A stretch of 45,061 bases of DNA from Acidobacteriota bacterium (GTDB lineage Bacteria > Acidobacteriota > Vicinamibacteria > Vicinamibacterales > UBA8438), in the NCBI GenBank assembly GCA_002726085.1, contig PBRZ01000027.1:1-45061 (forward strand). The letters are read 5' to 3'. The number at the start of each line of letters is the position of its first letter. The first letter of the stretch is position 1. A program made the position numbers and the translations under genes. Shown here piece by piece: positions 18,183 to 28,922 of this stretch. The notes under the pieces were generated by a model. The model had not been told where the DNA came from, made no database searches, and saw only the letters and a list, made by a program, of their open reading frames with translations.

Positions 18183-18208
18183 CAGAGCGGAGGGCTGCGC
18201 CGCATACG

Positions 18209-18901
18209 CTAGCCACGTTTCCGGATCGGCGCCCCTGCGCCAATGGTCGGATCTTCGGTGTCGGCGGGGTCGATCACCGTGTCGCTCGGCACGTAGATCT
18301 GAATGTCCTCCATCTCCGTCTCTTCCGGGTTGTCTCCCTCGTTGCCGGGCGCCGTCGGTCGCCGGAACTCAGGGACCTCGTCGCCGGCGGCTATCCGGTT
18401 CCGCAGGCGGACCATGACTTCGTAGTTGAACGCCGCCTCGAGATGGGCCTCGTTGCCTTCCAGGAGCCGCCGGTAGACCCCAATCGCGTGGTCGAGCACG
18501 CCAAGTGCCATCTCCGGCGTCGAATCCGGCCGTTGCACCGACCGGTAGTCGGCGTTGGCGACGATGAACTGCAGGTCGAGGTTGTCGGCGATGCTCGGGC
18601 TGTCGGGCGAGGTGTAGTCGGCGACGAGCGGCGCATAGTCGCCCCTCCAGTACCGCACCGCGGCCTGTCGTGCCGCTATCTCGTCACGTGTGCCGCGAAG
18701 CAGCCACGGGATGCGTCCGGTCGCCGCCAACGAGTCGGCGACCTCGTCATACGCCCGAGCGGCGCGGGACAGGTTCATCATCGCCAGCTCTTGGTCCGCC
18801 AGCGCGAGACGTCGCTCCAGTCGTGCGGCGACCAGCAGCACGACTGCAGCGCCTGCACACAGGATCGCAACGAGGAGATATCTCAGGGCAGTCTTTACCA
18901 T
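18209..18901 (-). CDS. Membrane-anchored protein of the Bat operon, unknown family
   Basis: A 230-residue protein with one N-terminal membrane helix (YLLVAILCAGAAVVLLVAA) and a helical soluble part. The helices pair in a manner like TPR repeats (ALADQELAMMNLSRAARAYDEVADSL, AIGVYRRLLEGNEAHLEAAFNYE), after which the chain becomes acidic and proline-rich, likely disordered. It occupies the position of the TPR proteins BatC/BatE in other Bat operons, though sequence identity to them cannot be judged here. AAGGAG lies eight bases before ATG 18901, and the gene follows the upstream VWA gene by 19 bp. Its role would be to assemble or support the two VWA proteins in the envelope; this is inferred from context. 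Confidence 0.75.
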   Translation of the reverse strand: MVKTALRYLLVAILCAGAAVVLLVAARLERRLALADQELAMMNLSRAARAYDEVADSLAATGRIPWLLRGTRDEIAARQAAVRYWRGDYAPLVADYTSPDSPSIADNLDLQFIVANADYRSVQRPDSTPEMALGVLDHAIGVYRRLLEGNEAHLEAAFNYEVMVRLRNRIAAGDEVPEFRRPTAPGNEGDNPEETEMEDIQIYVPSDTVIDPADTEDPTIGAGAPIRKRG

Positions 18902-18920
18902 CGGTATTCTCCTTGAGTTC

Positions 18921-20018
18921 TCATGGGAATCTCCTCATCTGTTTCACACCCAGTCCGCACACGAGGGCCAGACTCCACAACCCGACCGCAATCAGCGCGA
19001 ACGGTGAAAACCGCGGCTGATGCGCCACATACTGCGTGACCTCGATCTGTCCAGCCGATAACTCATCGATCTCGTGCACGGCCTGCAGAATTGCCGCTTC
19101 GTCGGCTGCAGGATAGAAGCGGCCGCCGGTCTTCTCGACCGCCAGCTTCCAGGTGATGTCGGGGAGCACGTCGCCAAGTCCCTGGTCGTAGGCCGTACGG
19201 ATGAAGTAGACAGGAATTGCGTTGTCGGCCGCCTCCTGAAGGATGTCATCCAGCGACTGGTCTTCGTAGACCGCGTGCGTGTCCTGCCCGTCGCTGAAGA
19301 TCAGGATCAGGTTCCCCTGCGCCTTGAGGAAGTCGAATGTGCGGAACAGCTGCACGGCGCGGCTGATGGCGCGCATGATCAGCGTGCCGTGGTCCGGGAA
19401 ACGGTCGTACTCCTCCGGGGTTCCGATGAGCCCGATGCTCAGCAGGATGTTCTCGTAATCGTTGGTGAACGGAGTGATGATGTAGGCCTCGCCTCCGAAC
19501 TCCACCAACGACACCAGGTCGCGGTGCGAACCCTCCATCCGTCGCCTCACGAAGTAGTCGGCCGCCGAAACGTTGGCGAGGAACGTGTTGCCCCACCCGA
19601 GCTGGTTGGTGGCGAAGGAGCTGTCCATGCTCAACGATGCGTCGATCAGGATCGCAATGCGGTGGCCCGGAAAGGTCGATCGCTCCTGGATCAGCGTCGT
19701 GTGGGGATCGGCCAGCGCCACGGCGAAAAACGGCAGACCGCCCAGAAACAATACAAAAGCGGTGTGACGCAGAGGCGCCAGCGCCGACCGTTTCGTCATG
19801 GTCGATGGGAGGAGCGCCGGCAAGACGATGTCGGTCCGACCCGGTCGGTGACGTACGACGTAGCGCGTCAGCAGCGCCCCCAGCGCGAGGATGCCGATGA
19901 CGCCAAGCACGATCACCGTTTCGTCCCGGCGCAGGAGCGGCAGCGCCGCCAACGACAGATCGTCGAGCTCCGCCAGGGTGCGCCGCGTGCTCGCGAGCAG
20001 GGCGGTCAGCGTGTCCAT
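18921..20018 (-). CDS. VWA-domain membrane protein (BatA-like)
   Basis: A 365-residue membrane protein of the BatA type. Two membrane helices (about 36-56 and 87-106) precede a VWA domain from about residue 120 with metal-site motif DASLSM, the conserved threonine region DHGTLIM and LILIFSDGQDTH. A C-terminal membrane helix (FALIAVGLWSLALVCGLGV) closes it. It overlaps the 3' end of the upstream BatD-like gene by 13 bases, which implies translational coupling. A GTG three codons earlier (20027) is also possible. It is the first of two VWA proteins encoded in the operon, which may form a pair. Confidence 0.88.
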   Translation of the reverse strand: MDTLTALLASTRRTLAELDDLSLAALPLLRRDETVIVLGVIGILALGALLTRYVVRHRPGRTDIVLPALLPSTMTKRSALAPLRHTAFVLFLGGLPFFAVALADPHTTLIQERSTFPGHRIAILIDASLSMDSSFATNQLGWGNTFLANVSAADYFVRRRMEGSHRDLVSLVEFGGEAYIITPFTNDYENILLSIGLIGTPEEYDRFPDHGTLIMRAISRAVQLFRTFDFLKAQGNLILIFSDGQDTHAVYEDQSLDDILQEAADNAIPVYFIRTAYDQGLGDVLPDITWKLAVEKTGGRFYPAADEAAILQAVHEIDELSAGQIEVTQYVAHQPRFSPFALIAVGLWSLALVCGLGVKQMRRFP

Positions 20019-21259
20019 TGCCCCCACCAGTCGCCAATCGTCGTCTTCAACTCGGTGGCGACGCGCACCGGGGCGGCCGAACGCCAGCGAAGGCGCGTGA
20101 GCTGTGCAATGCCGGTGTCGAGCTCGCGGGTCAGCTCGTCGGTCGGCAGCGAACCGTTGCGACCGTAGCGCGCCGTCGTGAACACCGAGATGGCGCGTCC
20201 GAGGTCGTCGGCCAACGCCGTGTTGGTGCCGTTGCCGCGGCCGGCTCGCGTGTCCCGGAGACGCCGCGTCAACGCCGTCGCGGTCAGACCGGACGAGATC
20301 ACCGCGGTCTTGGGGCGCACCAAACCATGCCGCAGACGCAGCTGGCCATCGCGAGCCGGCGTGCCGGCCTCGACCAGAGCCTGGGCCACCGGTACTGAAA
20401 TGGCCACGGAGCCGGCGACACGCAGCGCGGCCAGCGCGCGACCAGCGGTCTCCACGCTCCAGCCACGTTCTGTCGTCGCCTGCTGGACCCGCGTCAGCTC
20501 ACCCAACGCGCGATGCACGATGAGCGGCGGCGGAAGTGGCTTGTCGACCGGTGCTCCGCCGCCCCGGCGCTCGCGCGCAACTCGGGCGGCACCGAGCGCC
20601 ACGACTCCAAGCGCCACCATACCCAGCAGCGCTGCGAGCAGTGTCAGGGCGTTGGCCTGAAACACGCGTGCCCGCGCGTCGCCGAAGCTGGCGGGGGACA
20701 GGTCGCGAATGTCGACGACCGCGTCGGGGACGAGCGACACGACGCGGATCGGCTCGGCCGGTAGGATGTAGGTCAGCTCCCGACCCGGGAGCGCCGGGTT
20801 GTTCCCGACTCGCCGTTCGATCCGGTACATGATGTCGAGCGCCGGAATCTCGATGTCCTCGCCGAAGTTGCTCTCGCTGATGACCCGCAACGTGTAGTGG
20901 TACTGGAAGAATCGATACGGCCCGCTGCGGATGTCCTCGTAGTGCTCGCCGTCGAGCACCTCGAACGGGGCGACATCGATCGTCTCCGGTTCCAGCGCCG
21001 CCTGTTCGGGCAGGGTCCGCGCAGTGTCGGTCTCGACGACGCTGCAGGTCACGGTCATCGTGAACCGCTCACCGACATGCACGGCGTTTCGGCTGACCCG
21101 GCGCCAGCACCGGATGGCGTCGACCTGCGTGGTGTCGCTCGCCGGTTGTCCGGCCACCACGAGCGTCGGCGTGAACAGGGTCGCGGCGAGCAACAGCAGG
21201 ACCAGCGGTTGAGGTGTCAGCCAACGGTGGAGCGCAGTTTGAGGCCTGATCTGTGACAT
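20006..21259 (-). CDS. BatD-like exported membrane protein
   Basis: A 417-residue protein with an N-terminal signal (WLTPQPLVLLLLAATLFTPTLVVAG) and a beta-rich periplasmic domain to about residue 195. In that domain RRVSRNAVHVGERFTMTVTC resembles the start of the BatD oxygen-tolerance domain. A single membrane helix follows (ALTLLAALLGMVALGVVALG), then a cytoplasmic tail of about 180 residues rich in Arg/Thr/Ala. The ATG at 21259 opens the signal peptide; the frame is open further upstream but runs through the (CTCCTGT)n repeat, which is not coding. Its place between DUF58 and the VWA genes matches Bat operons. Confidence 0.8.
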   Translation of the reverse strand: MSQIRPQTALHRWLTPQPLVLLLLAATLFTPTLVVAGQPASDTTQVDAIRCWRRVSRNAVHVGERFTMTVTCSVVETDTARTLPEQAALEPETIDVAPFEVLDGEHYEDIRSGPYRFFQYHYTLRVISESNFGEDIEIPALDIMYRIERRVGNNPALPGRELTYILPAEPIRVVSLVPDAVVDIRDLSPASFGDARARVFQANALTLLAALLGMVALGVVALGAARVARERRGGGAPVDKPLPPPLIVHRALGELTRVQQATTERGWSVETAGRALAALRVAGSVAISVPVAQALVEAGTPARDGQLRLRHGLVRPKTAVISSGLTATALTRRLRDTRAGRGNGTNTALADDLGRAISVFTTARYGRNGSLPTDELTRELDTGIAQLTRLRWRSAAPVRVATELKTTIGDWWGQWTR

Positions 21260-21307
21260 GGGTCGTCGAGCAGGTTCGTTGAAGCATGCGGCGAAACCTT
21301 CCAGCTT

Positions 21308-21364
21308 CTCCTGTCTCCTGTCTCCTGCCTCCTGTCTCCTGTCTCCTTGCGAGCTGTCTCCTAT
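21308..21364. repeat. Heptanucleotide array (CTCCTGT)n
   Basis: Six consecutive 7-mers from 21308 to 21349: CTCCTGT, CTCCTGT, CTCCTGC, CTCCTGT, CTCCTGT and CTCCTTG. After eight intervening bases a further CTCCTAT at 21358-21364 contains the stop codon of the DUF58 gene on the minus strand. The array fills most of the 101-bp gap inside the operon. Confidence 0.8.
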
Positions 21365-22278
21365 CTCCGCAACTGCTTGCGTTCCAGCAGGAAAGCGACC
21401 AGCGTGTCGTGAAACTGTTGGCCACTGCCGCCGAGGCGGAGCACCTCCAGCCCATGGTCGTGCGCAGCATGTTCCACCGTGTCCTGCCACTCGCCCACCC
21501 GTCTTCCGAGCTGTTCCAGGTCGCCCGATGAGATGACGCGGGTCCGTCCGGTCTCGACATCGTAGGCTTCGACCCAGCCCGCGGAGAATCGCGGGAGCTC
21601 GAAGGCGAACGCGCTATCGATCATGACCAGGAACACATCGTGCGACGTCTTCAGGTCCGCGAGCTCGACGAGCAACGGGCGCGAGTCCTCGAACAGAAAG
21701 TCGGAAATGACCGGCACCAACGAGCGTTTGCGGAGCAGCCCGGCGAAACTGAGATCCGGGGGCGACTCGGTCGTCCCGCGACCCAGCAGTTGGTCTTGAT
21801 AGGCTTCGACACAGTGGATCGCGTGGTTTCTCCCGACACGCGGGCGCACCGCGAGCCGCCGCGTGTCGCGGTCGAAGGTGACGAGTCCGGCGCGGTCCTG
21901 GAAAAAGGAGGCCGCCATGGCGAAGGTCGCGACCGCGCGGGCGATCACCCTTGCGATCGGCTCTTCACCCACACCACATCGCGTCGACTGCGAGACGTCG
22001 GCGGCGATCACGATCGGGGCATTGCTTTCCTGGTCGAACTCCCTGGTCACCAGAGGGCTGAAGTTGGTCAGGGTCGATTGTGGCCAGTCGATCGTCGACA
22101 ACCTGTCGCCCGGCTGCCAGTCGCGGAGACCGGCCAGATCATGCCCGGTGCCATGAAACATGCTCGGGTGGCCGCCGATGGCGAACTCTTGCATACGTCG
22201 AATGATGACCAGCTCGACGTCCTTGATTTCCGACCAGGAGACGAGCGAGTTCTCGGCGTCGAGTTGCCCTGGGTTCAT
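21361..22278 (-). CDS. DUF58 domain protein
   Basis: A 305-residue DUF58 protein, the usual partner of MoxR ATPases. The conserved opening of the domain is visible as GHPSMFHGTGHDLAGLRDWQPGD and IDWPQSTLTNFSPLVTREFD. A VWA-like core follows with IVIAADVSQSTR as the degenerate metal site and LVPVISDFLFEDSRPLL. It is soluble and lacks the N-terminal membrane helices seen in some members. It overlaps the moxR stop by four bases (ATGA), so the two are translationally coupled. The stop lies within a heptamer repeat. A role in folding or activating the downstream envelope VWA proteins together with MoxR is known for related operons in general terms. Confidence 0.88.
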   Translation of the reverse strand: MNPGQLDAENSLVSWSEIKDVELVIIRRMQEFAIGGHPSMFHGTGHDLAGLRDWQPGDRLSTIDWPQSTLTNFSPLVTREFDQESNAPIVIAADVSQSTRCGVGEEPIARVIARAVATFAMAASFFQDRAGLVTFDRDTRRLAVRPRVGRNHAIHCVEAYQDQLLGRGTTESPPDLSFAGLLRKRSLVPVISDFLFEDSRPLLVELADLKTSHDVFLVMIDSAFAFELPRFSAGWVEAYDVETGRTRVISSGDLEQLGRRVGEWQDTVEHAAHDHGLEVLRLGGSGQQFHDTLVAFLLERKQLRR

Positions 22279-23315
22279 GGAATCGGCACCGTATCGATGA
22301 CCTCTTCGATCACCGAATCCACACGGATGCTACGGCTGCTCGCATGGGGCGCGAGCCAGATCCGGTGTCCCAGGACATACTTGGCCAGTTCCTGAATGTC
22401 CTCGGGGTAGACCTCGGCGCGTCGCCCATCGAGCAGGGCCCACACCTTGACCAGCCGACCCCAGCAGATCGTAGCCCTTGGCGACCCGCCCAGATCGACG
22501 TAGTGTTCGACCAAGGGCGACGGCGACCGTTGGTGCCAGTCGGTCTCAGGGTTGTAGGGCCGGGTCGCCGAGACCAGGCGCCTGATGTATTTCCCAAGGG
22601 CATCGTGCAGGAATACCTGCTCACCGATGCGTGACCGAAGCTCCAGCACCCGCTCCTTCGGCATCAGCCCATTGAGATGCACTTTCTTGAAGTCGAAGGT
22701 GACGAGTTTCTGCTCTTCCTCGGGCGGTAGATACCCGATATTGACCATGATGGCGAACCGGTCGGTCGCTGCTTCAGACAGCGGAAAGGTTCCCTGACCG
22801 AGCTCGATCGGGTTCATCGTAGCGATGGCGAAGCTGAAGGTCGGGAGCTGATAGGTCTCCTTCCCGACGGTTATCGATCGGTCCTGCAGCCCCTCGAGAA
22901 ACGCGCTCTGCGACTTCAGCGGGATGCGGTTGATCTCGTCGAGCAGGATCACCTCAGCGGAGGCGAGTGGCCCGAACTCGGTGATGAACTCGCCGGTCGC
23001 CGGGTTGATCATCTGGAACCCAACCACCTCTGTAGGCTGCAGATCGGCGCGGCCCTGGAGCCGGGCGAACTTGGCGCCGCTGATGGCCGCCAGGATGACC
23101 CCGAAGAAGGTCTTTCCAACACCGGGGACTCCTCGGAGCAGCAGGTTTCCGGCATTGACCTGGCGCTGTTCCTCCGGGTCGTAGGTCGTCGGGATCTCCG
23201 CCAACAACACCATGTTAGCGAGTGCCTTCTCCCGCTCATAACCGACCAGCGCCTTACCGCCCTCGGTGACGATGGCCTCGTGAAAGTCGATTGCGTCCTG
23301 TAGATCCGCCTCCAT
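22275..23315 (-). CDS. MoxR-family AAA+ ATPase
   Basis: A 346-residue MoxR-type AAA+ ATPase, a chaperone-like motor that partners VWA proteins. Visible motifs are Walker A GVPGVGKT, pore-loop region RLQGRADLQPTEVVGFQMI, Walker B ILLDEINR with the following IPLKSQSAFLEGLQDRS, sensor 1 FAIATMNPIELGQGTF, and the arginine finger in LSEAATDRF. The family-typical helical lid follows. The ATG at 23315 starts the conserved region; the frame extends upstream to 23666 but that part is low-complexity and out of family. It is the first gene of the operon, and a -10/-35-like pair lies about 65 bp upstream. Confidence 0.9.
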   Translation of the reverse strand: MEADLQDAIDFHEAIVTEGGKALVGYEREKALANMVLLAEIPTTYDPEEQRQVNAGNLLLRGVPGVGKTFFGVILAAISGAKFARLQGRADLQPTEVVGFQMINPATGEFITEFGPLASAEVILLDEINRIPLKSQSAFLEGLQDRSITVGKETYQLPTFSFAIATMNPIELGQGTFPLSEAATDRFAIMVNIGYLPPEEEQKLVTFDFKKVHLNGLMPKERVLELRSRIGEQVFLHDALGKYIRRLVSATRPYNPETDWHQRSPSPLVEHYVDLGGSPRATICWGRLVKVWALLDGRRAEVYPEDIQELAKYVLGHRIWLAPHASSRSIRVDSVIEEVIDTVPIP

Positions 23316-23704
23316 ATCGCCCGTATGTCGTCTCCTCGTGCTCGGGCCGTCGGTCAGTCCGATGGCATGAAACCCCGATCCTATAGGAAACAGGCACCAA
23401 TCTGGCAGGTTCTGGTCTGACGGGATTCCGCCGAATCGAGCTGGTGTGGGCAGATTCGAGGCAAGGACCGATGGTGCCGCCTGGTGGTGTCTCGCGACCG
23501 ATCGTCCAGTCCGTTGGCCGTTGTTGCCGGGTCTGCCGACGCAGGGTAAGCTTGGCGCCAGGTCGCGCGCTGGGCCTGGCCTCCTCGATTGTGCGGGCCG
23601 GAAGATGGGCGTTCGTCGGCTCGGACCGGCCCTTTCCCCATTGCCGGGAGGAGATGTCTCGCGCAAGATCGCTTTGAGCCGCCGCCCGTCGACAGGAGAA
23701 GGTC
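23316..23704. other. Divergent intergenic region, no gene
   Basis: This 389-bp gap separates the divergent moxR operon and the S9 peptidase gene. Open frames here are short, arginine/proline-rich and lack ribosome sites. A possible moxR promoter is described at 23380-23408; I see no convincing plus-strand promoter. Confidence 0.6.
23380..23408 (-). promoter_or_regulatory. Candidate promoter of the moxR operon
   Basis: On the minus strand CTGCCA (23408-23403), a 17-bp spacer and TATAGG (23385-23380) each match the sigma-70 consensus at four of six bases. The implied start point is about 58 bp before the moxR ATG. Confidence 0.35.
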
Positions 23705-25768
<2,064 letters not shown>

Positions 25769-25852
25769 GCCGGGATGAAGCGCCGGTCGACTGCAGCGGC
25801 GACTTGCATCACGGGCTGCTAGGGGCGGCACACATTCAGACAAGGAGGTCAT

Positions 25853-26830
25853 ATGAGCACCAACGGGCCGACACGCCGACGGTTTCTCGAGGGCGCCGGG
25901 GTCGCGACCGGGGGGCTGCTGGGTCACGCGTTCGCCGGACGAGGTGCCGGGGTCTCGGCCCAGACGCAGGGCGCCGCCGGTCCGGGTGCGCGGATCCGCG
26001 CGCTGCTCGAGCGGTCAGAGCCGAGTCTGTGCATCAACTGCGGTGACGTCGCGACCGCCAGGCTCGCCGAGATGCACGGCTTCGAGATCGTCATGACGGG
26101 CGGCAGCGCGCTCTCGCAGAGCAAGTACGGGATTGGCGACTACGGCATGATCACGATGGACGACCTGGTCGAGTTCTGTAACCGCACGGCGGACCGGGTT
26201 GGTGTCCCAATCATTGCGGACGCCGACGACGGGGGCGGTAACCCGCTCAATGTCTACCGCACGGTCCAGCGCATGGAGAAGGCCGGGGCGGCGAGCATCA
26301 TGATCGAGGACCTGTATGGCGCGAAGCACATCGCCGGCTTCGATGAGGGCAAGATCATCAGCCGCGAGGCGATGGTCGACAAGGTGCACGCGGCCGTCGA
26401 CGCCAGACGCGACCCGAGCACGGTGCTGCTCGTGCGCAGCGACGTCGTGGCCGACGGCGGCTCGCTCGACGAGGCGATCGAGCGGGTCGCGCTATATGCG
26501 GAAGAGGGCGGTGACGTCATCTTCGTGCCCGGCATCCCGCTCGACCAGTGTCCGCGCGCGGTCGAGACGGTCGGTCGCCCAATCCTCACCGGCGCCCCGT
26601 CCGTTCGGGCGGCACGTGACAACCGGGTGAGCATCCTGTTCATCGGGGCAATGGGCGCCATTGCGGCGGGCGCCATCGACCGGGCGATGGTCGAGCTCGC
26701 CAGGGATGGGCAGATCGGCGATGCCGGCGTCGGAAGCCTGGCCGGCCAGCGACGGCTGGAGCTGATCGGCAACCCGGCGACCGTCGAGCGAGCCCGCCAG
26801 TACAACGTGGAGCGCGAGGGCGGCCAGTAG
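25853..26830 (+). CDS. Tat-exported PEP mutase/isocitrate lyase superfamily protein
   Basis: A 325-residue TIM-barrel protein of the isocitrate lyase/PEP mutase superfamily with a Tat signal (RRRFLEGAG, then an Ala/Gly-rich hydrophobic stretch ending VSAQ). Family landmarks are the metal-binding DADDGGGNPLNVYRTV, IMIEDLYGAKH, REAMVDKVHAAVDAR and VLLVRSDV. Methylisocitrate lyase has K-R-C-G-H in the catalytic loop, whereas this protein has K-H-I-A-G at the aligned place, so the general-acid cysteine is missing. It is therefore probably not a classical lyase; a decarboxylase, hydrolase or binding function is possible. Export of this fold is unusual. AAGGAGGT lies just before the ATG. It is followed by a convergent FMN-binding gene after 25 bp. 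Confidence 0.87.
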   Translation: MSTNGPTRRRFLEGAGVATGGLLGHAFAGRGAGVSAQTQGAAGPGARIRALLERSEPSLCINCGDVATARLAEMHGFEIVMTGGSALSQSKYGIGDYGMITMDDLVEFCNRTADRVGVPIIADADDGGGNPLNVYRTVQRMEKAGAASIMIEDLYGAKHIAGFDEGKIISREAMVDKVHAAVDARRDPSTVLLVRSDVVADGGSLDEAIERVALYAEEGGDVIFVPGIPLDQCPRAVETVGRPILTGAPSVRAARDNRVSILFIGAMGAIAAGAIDRAMVELARDGQIGDAGVGSLAGQRRLELIGNPATVERARQYNVEREGGQ

Positions 26831-26855
26831 GGTCGTCAGGCGCGCCGGACGAGCA

Positions 26856-27416
26856 TCACTGCTCGGTCGCGCGTTCGGTGAGAAACTCGCGGGCCATCCG
26901 GCGGGCGCTGTCGCGAATGGCGCGAACGGCGGCGTTGTTCGTGATCGTGGCACGCGACACCGCATCGATGTCATCTCCAACAGTCAGCGGGGCAAGGACG
27001 CTTTTCCCGCGAAACTGGGCCACGAATGCCGCCGGATCGATGGAGAAGTATCCGAATGGCTCGTTGTGGAAGAGGATGTCGATGTCGGTCAGCGTCCCGC
27101 CGGGGTTCATGCCGATCAGCATCCAGATCTCGCCTTTGTAGCCACGCACGCGCGGGGCGAAATCGACATTGAAGAACCCGAATCCGACGAGCGTTTCCTC
27201 GCCGTTCGGACCGATTCGATACCCGCGATAGTGGGGTGTGCCGGTGTCGACGAACTGAAACGTCTCGGCGTCTGGCAGGACCCCACGCAGATACTTGACG
27301 TATCGCGCGAAATCGGCGGTCGCGCGGTCCCGCTGTGCGTAGACGGACTCAGGAATCCCGATCATCCCGATAGTCAGCGTGACGATGGCGGCAGCAGCGA
27401 GGGTACGGGTCTTCAC
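26856..27416 (-). CDS. Exported FMN-binding domain protein (paralog 1)
   Basis: A 186-residue exported protein with an FMN-binding domain of the NosR/RnfG type. The Sec signal is AAAAIVTLTIGMIGIPESVYAQ. The domain core shows GYKGEIWMLIGMNPGGTLTDI and NEPFGYFSID. The C-terminal DIDAVSRATIT is the place where a flavin transferase would attach FMN to Thr157, with SRAT replacing the common SGAT. It is clearly paralogous to the protein at 40165-40728, sharing EPFGYFSID and DIDAVSRATIT exactly. GTG 27416 is chosen because AAGGAGC lies four bases upstream and the signal peptide begins there. It likely passes electrons in the periplasm. The small membrane gene upstream may be cotranscribed. Confidence 0.87.
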   Translation of the reverse strand: MKTRTLAAAAIVTLTIGMIGIPESVYAQRDRATADFARYVKYLRGVLPDAETFQFVDTGTPHYRGYRIGPNGEETLVGFGFFNVDFAPRVRGYKGEIWMLIGMNPGGTLTDIDILFHNEPFGYFSIDPAAFVAQFRGKSVLAPLTVGDDIDAVSRATITNNAAVRAIRDSARRMAREFLTERATEQ

Positions 27417-27448
27417 GCAAGCTCCTTGATGTCGGTGTTCTGCGTCCA

Positions 27449-27658
27449 TTATGGCCGGCGCAGGTGAAATAGACGACGCATGCGTCCTGATCCCCGGAGC
27501 AGGAATACCCACACGGTGAAGCCGAGCAGCCCCCAGCCGAGCACGCCGTCCAGCGCTACACCAGCAAGTGCGACCTCACCCTCGACGGCGAGCCAGAGCA
27601 ACGCCATGACCGCCCCCAGGACGAGCCATGCCTTCAGACTTACGCGCATGACGCACAT
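27449..27658 (-). CDS. Small membrane protein, two helices
   Basis: A 69-residue hydrophobic protein, unassigned. Two membrane helices are predicted (AWLVLGAVMALLWLAVEG and GVLGWGLLGFTVWVFLL), ending in a basic tail (RMRRLFHLRRP) that would stay in the cytoplasm. Codon third positions are GC-rich like the neighbours, which supports coding. An internal ATG at codon 4 (27649) is an alternative start; ribosome signals are weak for both. It sits 32 bp upstream of the FMN-binding gene on the same strand and could anchor or accompany that protein, which is inference only. Confidence 0.5.
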   Translation of the reverse strand: MCVMRVSLKAWLVLGAVMALLWLAVEGEVALAGVALDGVLGWGLLGFTVWVFLLRGSGRMRRLFHLRRP

Positions 27659-27858
27659 TCTACCTGATCTCGAAGATCGTACCGGTCACACCATGGCGTG
27701 TGCGCAGACTTTCGAGTGCACCCCACCAACGGGTCGACCTGGCTGGTGTTCGGCGGTCCAACCCACTAGAATCGGGTGATCTTCCCGGCGTCTTGACAAT
27801 GCGGAAGGGCGCCACTACGGTGTGCGAATACAGGCGTAGACAAGGGGATGGAACGACG

Positions 27859-28911
27859 ATGACGAGAACCATGACGCGATTGCTGATGGTGGCGTGCGTG
27901 ATGACCGCCGCGGCGGTCGCCACACTCACGCCGGCGCCCGTGGCGGCGCAGGGCAAGGCCATTCGGGTCGTGCAAACCAACGCGGCCGGCGACAACGTGC
28001 ATCTCATCGACCCGGCCACGAACGAGATCGTGGGCGAGATCACCGGCGTCGAAGTGATCCACGGGGTCGTTGCCGCGCCTGACGGCAGTCGTCTCTACCT
28101 CAGCAACGAGTCGACCGAGGAGCTCGACATCGTCGACGCGAAGACGCTGAAGGTCACCAACAGCATTCCGCTGAGCGGGCGTCCCAACAACGTGGCGATT
28201 CATGAGAACGGCACGCGTGTCTATGTCGCCATTCAAGGGACCGGCGGCGGGGTCGATATCATCGACACCGAGGCCGAAGAGAACATCAGGACGATCCGCA
28301 TTCTGCGGGGCGTTCACAACACGTTCATCACGCCCGACAGCAAATACGTGGTGGCCGGCTCGACCGGTGGCGGTGGCGCGACCATCATCGACACCGAGCT
28401 CGAGCGGAAGATGTGGACCATCCACTTCGAGGGCGGCGTGCGGCCCCTGACGTTCGACAGCAATCCGGACGGGTCGACCAAGAACATGTATGTCCAGGTC
28501 ACCAATCTCCACGGCTTCGCGGTGGTCGACTTCGAGACCCGGAAGGAGATCGGACGTGTGGTCCAGCCGGATATTCCGGTCGCGGAACGCAACCGCGACG
28601 GCATCCAGGGCGCGCCCGCGCACGGGATCAAGGTCTCGCCGGATGGCACCTCGATCTGGTCGACCAGCAAGATCAACAGCCATGTCTACGCCTATTCGTT
28701 GCCGGATCTCGACTACCTGGGGGCCGTCAAGGTAGGGACCGTGCCGGACTGGCTTACATTCACACCGGATGGTCGGTTCCTCTACGTGGCCAATGCTCAC
28801 GACAACTACGTGTCGGTGATCGATGTGAAGGGGCTCACCGAGATCAAGAAGATCCAAGTCGGCCAGGTGCCGAAGCGGAACATCACCGCGAACCTGATCG
28901 TGGGCCAGTAG
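27859..28911 (+). CDS. Exported YVTN-type beta-propeller protein
   Basis: A 350-residue exported seven-bladed beta-propeller. A Sec signal (LLMVACVMTAAAVATL, ending PVAAQ) precedes repeated blades with the YVTN/YncE pattern: APDGSRLYLSNESTEELDIV, NGTRVYVAIQGTGGGVDII, SPDGTSIWSTSKINSHVYAY and TPDGRFLYVANAHDNYVSVI. It could be a binding scaffold or a subunit of a redox enzyme; no catalytic residues are recognisable. ATG 27859 begins the signal peptide and has AAGGGG upstream; an in-frame extension to 27700 is not signal-like. The cytochrome c gene follows after 11 bp, with its ribosome site overlapping this stop codon, so the two act together in all likelihood. Confidence 0.88.
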   Translation: MTRTMTRLLMVACVMTAAAVATLTPAPVAAQGKAIRVVQTNAAGDNVHLIDPATNEIVGEITGVEVIHGVVAAPDGSRLYLSNESTEELDIVDAKTLKVTNSIPLSGRPNNVAIHENGTRVYVAIQGTGGGVDIIDTEAEENIRTIRILRGVHNTFITPDSKYVVAGSTGGGGATIIDTELERKMWTIHFEGGVRPLTFDSNPDGSTKNMYVQVTNLHGFAVVDFETRKEIGRVVQPDIPVAERNRDGIQGAPAHGIKVSPDGTSIWSTSKINSHVYAYSLPDLDYLGAVKVGTVPDWLTFTPDGRFLYVANAHDNYVSVIDVKGLTEIKKIQVGQVPKRNITANLIVGQ

Positions 28912-28922
28912 GAGACGTCCTC

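Noticed and set aside
21260-21490. N-terminal extension of the BatD-like protein
   Set aside because: It reads through the heptamer array (repeated DRRQE-type peptide) and precedes the real signal peptide.
28413-28922. N-terminal extension of the cytochrome gene
   Set aside because: It overlaps the beta-propeller gene in another frame; the signal peptide and ribosome site place the start at 28923.
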